Source: Paenibacillus sp. DMB5 (lineage in GTDB: Bacteria > Bacillota > Bacilli > Paenibacillales > Paenibacillaceae). From it: a stretch of DNA of 64,000 bases. The notes under the pieces were generated by a model. It was not told where the DNA came from, searched no databases, and saw only the letters and a program-made list of their open reading frames with translations. The translations under genes and the position numbers were made by a program. Every line of letters starts with the position of its first letter. Position 1 is the first letter of the stretch. Where the stretch lies: the NCBI RefSeq assembly GCF_001517085.1, contig NZ_LRAC01000085.1, forward strand, positions 1 to 64,000. The letters run 5' to 3'. Shown here one piece after another: positions 59,275 to 64,000 of the stretch.

Positions 59275-60191
59275 ACGATGCCCTCTCCCCTCAGTAATTT
59301 TGAAAGTCCGTTTACGGAAAAGAGAAGCACCACACTGATCAGGCTCTTGAGCATGCTGATGGCAACCGAAACGGAGTAGCTTCCGCCACCCATGGCCAGG
59401 TTGTACACATAGAGATCCAGGACCTGAATACTCTCCTTGTTAAATGCATTTTGAAACACAAAATATTGCTCCAGGCCATTATTAAGGAAGCTTGCAATCT
59501 GGAGCATCAGAAGCACGAAGTAGGTTGGCAGCATGCTAGGCAGCACTACATGCCGTATAACCTGCATTCTCGTTGCCCCGTCTACATAAGCGGCCTCATA
59601 GAGAGATTCATCAATCCCCATAATGGCGGCAATGTACAGGATGGCTGACCAGCCCAGTGTTTTCCAGGTGACCCAGACCCATTGGGTGATCCAGACATGC
59701 TCCGAGCTCTGAAGGAAGAGCACAGGCGAATCTATAAGCCCGATCTGATGCAAAAAGCCGTTGACGATGCCTTCACTCGAAAACATGGTAAAGGCTAAAG
59801 AGTAGACCAATACCCAGCTGATGAAGTTGGGAAGAGTGGTAACGGTCTGAATAAATTTCCGGAACCGTACCGCCTTTATTTCAGTCAGGAAAATGGCAAA
59901 GATCATGGGAAGCCAGGAGAACAGGATGCCCAGTCCGCTTATACCAAACGTGTTTTTGACCACCTGCAGCAGCTGATCTATCTTGACTTGATTTTCTACC
60001 AGAGAGTGAAACCATTTAAAGCCGACAAAAGGCGACTTGGACAAAGGGATGGGCGGCATATAGTCGAAAAAGGCATAGACCCATCCGTATAGCGGATAAT
60101 AGGCAAAGACGGCCAGTAAAATCATAAATGGCAGGATATAAAGAAATTTGCTTACTGATCTGCTTCCCGTACTGTATTTGGGACCAGTCAT
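59271..60191 (-). CDS. Carbohydrate ABC permease, LplB type
   Basis: A 306-aa membrane protein. I take the ATG at 60191 because AAGGGGTGG just upstream is its RBS; a GTG at 60200 lies inside that RBS. The start FLYILPFMILLAVFAYYP and EAA loop YEAAYVDGATRMQVIRHVVL followed by P are family marks. It is the first gene of the reverse-strand importer operon, divergent from the AraC regulator at 60445, with a cre-like site between them. Confidence 0.92.
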   Translation of the reverse strand: MTGPKYSTGSRSVSKFLYILPFMILLAVFAYYPLYGWVYAFFDYMPPIPLSKSPFVGFKWFHSLVENQVKIDQLLQVVKNTFGISGLGILFSWLPMIFAIFLTEIKAVRFRKFIQTVTTLPNFISWVLVYSLAFTMFSSEGIVNGFLHQIGLIDSPVLFLQSSEHVWITQWVWVTWKTLGWSAILYIAAIMGIDESLYEAAYVDGATRMQVIRHVVLPSMLPTYFVLLMLQIASFLNNGLEQYFVFQNAFNKESIQVLDLYVYNLAMGGGSYSVSVAISMLKSLISVVLLFSVNGLSKLLRGEGIV

Positions 60192-60246
60192 CCAATCCAC
60201 CCCTTGTGTCTATTTTGCGCGTTCAACAAAACCGTCTTTCTTTTTT

Positions 60247-60260
60247 TGTTAACGCTTACA
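60247..60260 (-). promoter_or_regulatory. Candidate cre (CcpA) site in a divergent promoter region
   Basis: TGTTAACGCTTACA agrees with the cre consensus TGWAANCGNTNWCA at all but one position and is near-palindromic. It lies 56 bp upstream of the ABC permease gene on the reverse strand and 185 bp upstream of the AraC gene. Confidence 0.6.
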
Positions 60261-60444
60261 CAACTATGGGTTTATGATAAAGGTTCATTTTCCTGCGAAC
60301 AATGACCTATCCTCACTGGTTATTGATCTATTGTTAGATGGGGCCTGATTTGCTTCGTTAGCGGTTGTTTTTGCCGGAGGCGGAATCTATTATATAGAAT
60401 ACCGGGGGGCTGAATAGAAGGCAGGAACGGGAGGAGAGGGCCGG

Positions 60445-61245
60445 ATGAACCAGATTTACTATATTGAGACAGATGCAACGCATGAGAGCAGTTTCGTATT
60501 CGATATTCCCCAGGGCCATCCGTGCTGGCTGCTGGTTATCACCAAAACCCCTGCCCAATTCTGGGTTGACGGGCATATGAAGGAATACCCGGCACACTGT
60601 GCCATCCTGTATGAGGCTCACCAGAAAATTTATTACCGGGCCTGCGGGGGGCAATACGTTAACGACTGGCTTCGTTTTTCTTCCGATGAGACTTACATTT
60701 CAAAAGCGACACTGCCGTTCGGAGTCCCGTTTGCACTCGATGATCCGGAGTACTGCAGCAAGCTTTTTGAACTCTTGATCATTGAACATAACTTTAACAG
60801 GGACTACAAGGAATCCTCCGTTGATTGCTTGTTGCGCACGCTTTTCAATAAACTGCTGGAGTCTTATCATCATGAAGGCTTCCGGGCCCAATACTATAAC
60901 CTGTTGAAGCTCCGCACTGCTATTCAGACTAATCCGGGCGATCATTGGACGGTTTCAAAAATGGCTCAATCCCTGCAGCTAAGCGCAGGTTATTTACAGA
61001 GTATATATAAAAAGACCTTTGGCATCTCATGTATAGAAGATGTTATTAACAGCAGAATCCGTTTGGCAAAAGAATATCTGCTCCACAACACCCTGAGCAT
61101 CGCTGAAGTCGCTTTTCATTGCGGGTATCATAATGTGGAGCATTTCTGCCGGCAGTTCAAGCAATTTACAGGATCATCTCCCGGAAAATTTCAAAGCGGT
61201 AATGATGGCATTACCAATCGGGATCTTCCGGCGGATTCCAATTAA
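60445..61245 (+). CDS. AraC-family transcriptional regulator
   Basis: A 266-aa protein with GGGAGGAGAGGG as RBS. The N-terminal 110 residues form a cupin-like sensor (FWVDGHMKEYPAHCAILYEA). The C-terminal pair of HTH motifs (WTVSKMAQSLQLSAGYLQSI, then IAEVAFHCGYHNVEHFCRQF) covers about 160-255. It is divergent from the reverse-strand importer operon, which it probably controls. Confidence 0.9.
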   Translation: MNQIYYIETDATHESSFVFDIPQGHPCWLLVITKTPAQFWVDGHMKEYPAHCAILYEAHQKIYYRACGGQYVNDWLRFSSDETYISKATLPFGVPFALDDPEYCSKLFELLIIEHNFNRDYKESSVDCLLRTLFNKLLESYHHEGFRAQYYNLLKLRTAIQTNPGDHWTVSKMAQSLQLSAGYLQSIYKKTFGISCIEDVINSRIRLAKEYLLHNTLSIAEVAFHCGYHNVEHFCRQFKQFTGSSPGKFQSGNDGITNRDLPADSN

Positions 61246-61263
61246 AAGGGGAGAGAGGGGGCG

Positions 61264-61287
61264 AAAAAGGGCATCCTTTAAGCCCTT
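61264..61287 (-). terminator. Rho-independent terminator (MFS gene side)
   Basis: AAGGGC (61267-61272) and GCCCTT (61282-61287) form a stem with a 9-nt loop. Read on the reverse strand it is followed by T5. It overlaps the end of the MFS gene and lies between that gene and the convergent AraC gene. Confidence 0.7.
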
Positions 61288-62687
61288 CTCTTATCTGTCA
61301 AAAATAATCCCGGAATCAAAATAAACGCCAGCACAACGGTGGATACCAGGAACCCGGCATGATAACCCTTTAACCCGTCAGCAACCGTTGGCTGCAGGCC
61401 TTGGATGACTGTTGCCACAACAGTTGCGATGACAGCAGAGCCGAAGCTTGCTCCAAGATTCTCAATAATGTTAATCCCGACGCCTGCTTCCGCAAGCTGC
61501 TTGCTGTCTAGTCCTGTATAGGCCTCGCTCGTTAACGGGAGGCTGATGCCCCCGATGCTGGCCCCGCGGACGAACAGGACGATGGAGATCCAGATCATGC
61601 TGGTTGTATCGGTAATGAAGATTAGCGGGATTGATCCGATCAGGGAAAGGACGAGGCTGACGAGCACCACGTATTTGGCACCGATCTGATCGATCATTTT
61701 GCCAAGGAAAGGCCGGGTAATAAGCATCCCGACTCCCTGGGGGATCAGAGCGATGGCAGTTTCGATTGCCGTGAAATGACGGAAGTTCTGAAAGAAGAGG
61801 GGCAGAATCAGCATCGGGCCCATGATCGCAATGTTGGCCAGGAACAGGCCGATGCTGGAGGCTGTGAAGCTTGTATGGGCAAATAAATTCAGCGGAAGTA
61901 CCGTCTGATTTTTTCTGATCCGGTTATATGCCAGATAGATAATAGCCAAGGCAAGACCGATGCCGGTCCAAAGCATGGTTTCGCGGTTATTGAAGGAGGC
62001 GTGATCGGCTGCTGTGGTAATGCCGTAGATCAGGGCTGCACTCATAGAAGACAGAACAAGGATCCCGAACAGATCGAGCTTACTTTCTTTGTTGAAGGGC
62101 TCGAAGTCAGGGATCTTTTTCATCATCAGCGGTGCTGCAATCATAACAACGAACACGTTGATGAAGAAAATCCAGTGCCAGGATGCCCCTTGCACGATGA
62201 AGCCGCCGATTACCGGTCCCAGGATGGGGCCGAAGATCATCGGGGTGCTGACGATAGCCATGACCCGGCCGAGATTGTCCGGACCTGCGGTTTTGACCAG
62301 AAGGGTGAACATCAGGGTGGTAATGACTCCGGCGCTAAAGCCCTGCAGCAGACGGAAGCAGATGAAGCTGGATATGTCCCAGCTGAATCCCACCAGAGCG
62401 GAAATGACGCCAAAGGCGATAACGGCGCCGACGAACACTTTTTTACCGTTAAATTGATTCATCAACCAGCCGGATACGGGGACCGCAACCGCGAGGGCCA
62501 GAACATAGCCTGTAATCGCCCACTGGATGATATGGAGGGTTGTGTTAAAATCCCTGGTTAGCTGATCTATAGCGATGTTCACCATTGTAGAGTCAAGCAT
62601 CGGGGCGATTGCTCCAAGGGCTATGGCCCAGGCTGCAATGAGGATTTCTTTGGGTAATGCTGCCGTCTGTACATTTTCATTTGCCAT
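61278..62687 (-). CDS. MFS efflux transporter, DHA2 (EmrB/QacA) family
   Basis: A 469-aa protein with 12-14 predicted TM helices. Family marks: LDSTMVNIAIDQL in TM1, the motif C stretch STPMIFGPILGPVIGGFIV in TM5, and WHWIFFINVFV in TM6. It exports a drug or other hydrophobic compound using proton motive force. It is transcribed from its own promoter behind a MarR regulator, with 23-bp direct repeats over that promoter. The substrate is unknown. TTAGGAGATTAAC is the RBS. Confidence 0.92.
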   Translation of the reverse strand: MANENVQTAALPKEILIAAWAIALGAIAPMLDSTMVNIAIDQLTRDFNTTLHIIQWAITGYVLALAVAVPVSGWLMNQFNGKKVFVGAVIAFGVISALVGFSWDISSFICFRLLQGFSAGVITTLMFTLLVKTAGPDNLGRVMAIVSTPMIFGPILGPVIGGFIVQGASWHWIFFINVFVVMIAAPLMMKKIPDFEPFNKESKLDLFGILVLSSMSAALIYGITTAADHASFNNRETMLWTGIGLALAIIYLAYNRIRKNQTVLPLNLFAHTSFTASSIGLFLANIAIMGPMLILPLFFQNFRHFTAIETAIALIPQGVGMLITRPFLGKMIDQIGAKYVVLVSLVLSLIGSIPLIFITDTTSMIWISIVLFVRGASIGGISLPLTSEAYTGLDSKQLAEAGVGINIIENLGASFGSAVIATVVATVIQGLQPTVADGLKGYHAGFLVSTVVLAFILIPGLFLTDKRRA

Positions 62688-62706
62688 GTTAATCTCCTAA
62701 AAAGTA

Positions 62707-62762
62707 ATTTAGTTTCCTTGTCAACAAAACAATAACCTGATTTAGTTTCCTTGTCAACAAAA
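62707..62762 (-). promoter_or_regulatory. MFS promoter with two 23-bp direct repeats (MarR operator candidates)
   Basis: On the reverse strand -35 TTGACA (62752-62757), a 17-bp spacer and -10 TATTGT (62729-62734) form a good SigA promoter. Two identical 23-bp repeats (62707-62729 and 62740-62762, core TTGACAAGGAAACTAAAT) start 33 bp apart. One covers the -35 and the other lies downstream of the -10. The adjacent MarR protein is the natural binder. Confidence 0.8.
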
Positions 62763-62771
62763 AAAGATCAA

Positions 62772-62806
62772 TAAAAAACAGCCCGTTCTTATTAGAAGGG
62801 GGCTGC
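62772..62806 (-). terminator. Rho-independent terminator (marR side)
   Basis: A CAGCCC/GGGCTG stem with additional TTCT/AGAA pairing. On the reverse strand it is followed by T6. It separates the MarR gene from the MFS promoter. Confidence 0.75.
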
Positions 62807-62843
62807 TTTTATAGATATGAGCTGCTGTTGGTTTAGATAGTTA

Positions 62844-63308
62844 TCAGTCCAAGCTGTCTGACTTATTGATATCCAGACCCTGTTTCCTGATTTCGGCATC
62901 CAGATGCCGGCTGTACTTGTCGATGAAGCTGAGCATACTGTCATATTGCTCCCCGGTTACCTGCTCAAATACGGCTTGATCCCGCTCGCGGAACTCGTTG
63001 TGCAGCTTCTCGTGTATATTAAATATGGTTCTGCCCTGCTCAGTCAGCTTGAAATAAACCTCTTTCTTGTTATCCTGCTTCCGGTAGCTTTCGATAAGGC
63101 CTTTATCGGTAAGCTTTTTGGTTAATTTGCTGATGGCACCTTTGGTCATATACAGGGACTCCGCGAGCTTGGTCACATTGGAATCCGCATTTTTTTCGAT
63201 ACATTCAATGCAGTGAACCTCGGACGGCTTACAGCCTCTGAGACTCTCTTCCATCTTCGATTTATTAATCCAGGCCATCTTGTTAAATAAGTCCCGGAAC
63301 TGCAGCAT
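62844..63308 (-). CDS. MarR-family transcriptional regulator
   Basis: A 154-aa winged-helix protein: SNVTKLAESLYMTKGAISKL as the HTH and KLTDKGLIESYRKQDNKKE as the wing. It resembles MarR/SlyA-type repressors that respond to small ligands. It lies directly upstream of the MFS pump gene, in the same direction, and most probably represses it through the repeated site at 62707-62762. I saw no second copy of the repeat in front of its own start, so autoregulation is not supported. Confidence 0.9.
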   Translation of the reverse strand: MLQFRDLFNKMAWINKSKMEESLRGCKPSEVHCIECIEKNADSNVTKLAESLYMTKGAISKLTKKLTDKGLIESYRKQDNKKEVYFKLTEQGRTIFNIHEKLHNEFRERDQAVFEQVTGEQYDSMLSFIDKYSRHLDAEIRKQGLDINKSDSLD

Positions 63309-63503
63309 GACCTGATCCTGTTTATTAATGGCTAGTCGCCCCCGTATGCGTTATAAGATTATTGAGTTTTTAAAAGAGAATGCATTACATTAGTATAACT
63401 TGATTTTAGTTCATACAATATCTTTTTACAAAAAATTGACTGTTATGCTAGACTCAACAAGACATTATTTTCTTAACGATTTGCTCAGGAGGATATCTAC
63501 CAG

Positions 63504-64000
63504 ATGGCTCATATATTAGTGGTTGAGGATGAACAGCCGATCAGTGACCTGATTACGATGAACCTTAAGCTGGTCGGGCATACGTATGCCAAGGCTTATA
63601 ACGGTCTGGAGGCGGCGGACATGCTGGAGCAGGAGCGGGCGGATCTGATTCTGCTCGATGTGATGCTTCCGGGACTGGACGGGTTTGCAGTGATGCAGCG
63701 GATTGCCCATTTGCAGATCCCGGTAATTCTGATTACGGCCAAACATGCGCTGGCTGACCGGATTAAGGGGTTCGAGCTGGGTGCGGAGGATTATATTATC
63801 AAGCCGTTTGAAATGCTGGAGCTGCTGGCCCGCATTAATGTCGTGCTGCGCAGGAATGAACAGGCAGTGCCGGCGTTTGTCTGCGATGGTGTGGAGGTGC
63901 GGTTCGCGGAGCGGCAGGTCCGTGTGGACCAGCAATCGGTCGATCTGACTGCCAGGGAATTTGAGCTGCTCGAAGTGCTGATCCGCAACCGTAATATTGC
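63504..64000 (+). CDS. OmpR/PhoB-family response regulator (cut by window end)
   Basis: The ATG at 63504 follows CAGGAGGA. The first 165 codons are present: a receiver with ILVVEDE, phospho-acceptor Asp52 (LLDVMLPGLDG) and Lys in IKPFE, then the beginning of the winged helix (LTAREFELLEVLIRN). The frame is open at the right edge. A partner kinase is probably beyond the window. Confidence 0.95.
   Translation, partial: MAHILVVEDEQPISDLITMNLKLVGHTYAKAYNGLEAADMLEQERADLILLDVMLPGLDGFAVMQRIAHLQIPVILITAKHALADRIKGFELGAEDYIIKPFEMLELLARINVVLRRNEQAVPAFVCDGVEVRFAERQVRVDQQSVDLTAREFELLEVLIRNRNI

Noticed and set aside
62001..62561. 186-aa plus-strand frame opposite the MFS gene
   Set aside because: The composition (Asp/Glu/His/Gln-rich) is the typical antisense of a membrane protein; no RBS.
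61278..63308. Mobile element signature in the 23-bp direct repeats
   Set aside because: The repeats are inside a promoter, only 33 bp apart, and enclose no element or target duplication.

Overview
The window looks like a chromosomal segment of a Paenibacillus-type Gram-positive soil bacterium. The grounds are Bacillota-style Shine-Dalgarno sites (AGGAGG and relatives), frequent TTG/GTG starts, lipobox lipoproteins, YjcZ, YjfB, YolD and NucA/NucB-family small proteins, S-layer-homology (SLH) anchoring, CcpA-like cre sites, and several LplABC/YtcP-type sugar ABC operons without their own ATPase. No phage, insertion sequence, CRISPR array or rRNA was seen. The genus is inferred from gene content, not from a marker gene.

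Region 1 (1-13.1 kb) is mixed housekeeping: an ECF sigma/anti-sigma pair, two small lipoprotein or membrane genes, a SAM methyltransferase, a frameshifted MerR regulator with a textbook 19-bp-spacer promoter, a decayed acetyltransferase, an alpha/beta hydrolase, an OmpR-type two-component system followed by phospholipid genes (pssA-like, dedA-like), a YitT protein, two YjcZ-like miniproteins, a ComB-like phosphatase and an ImmA/IrrE metallopeptidase. Region 2 (13.1-19 kb) holds a NucA/NucB nuclease, a GH26-PA14 mannanase-like protein, a YolD gene with a perfect LexA box, an M15 peptidase, a WGxxGxxG-CTERM protein, a tandem array of about 52-bp hairpin repeats and tRNA-Leu(TAA).

Region 3 (19-34.5 kb) is the most striking part: a fructan (levan/inulin-type) utilisation locus. 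A LacI repressor with paired GAAACGTTTC operators precedes an ABC importer (two permeases and a binding lipoprotein). Next come a natural fusion of a PfkB fructokinase to a GH32 fructosidase, a LamG-GH32 enzyme without signal peptide (frameshifted), and a 1,902-aa secreted, SLH-anchored LamG-GH32 enzyme. The fusion keeps the usual GH32 nucleophile Asp; the two LamG-GH32 proteins have Glu there, as in fungal endo-inulinases. The inferred route is surface endo-cleavage, import of oligosaccharides, cytoplasmic trimming, then phosphorylation of fructose by the same polypeptide that releases it.

Region 4 (34.6-46.6 kb) has a squalene-cyclase-like alpha/alpha-toroid protein, an AraC regulator fused to a GH39 glycosidase, a lone PTS EIIC next to a frameshifted GH3 beta-glucosidase, a VanZ-like protein, and a reverse-strand sucrose operon (fructokinase, sucrose phosphorylase, LacI repressor).

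Region 5 (46.7-64 kb) has a YesMN-type two-component system driving an ABC importer with an intra-operon terminator, then a GH43 glycosidase and a CE1-type esterase (likely arabinoxylan side-chain processing). A second ABC importer on the reverse strand diverges from an AraC regulator. A MarR regulator with a DHA2-family MFS efflux pump and the start of an OmpR-family response regulator complete the window.

Three otherwise intact genes (MerR, LamG-GH32, GH3) each carry a single-base indel. This may mean genuine pseudogenes, but indel errors in the sequence are a serious alternative.
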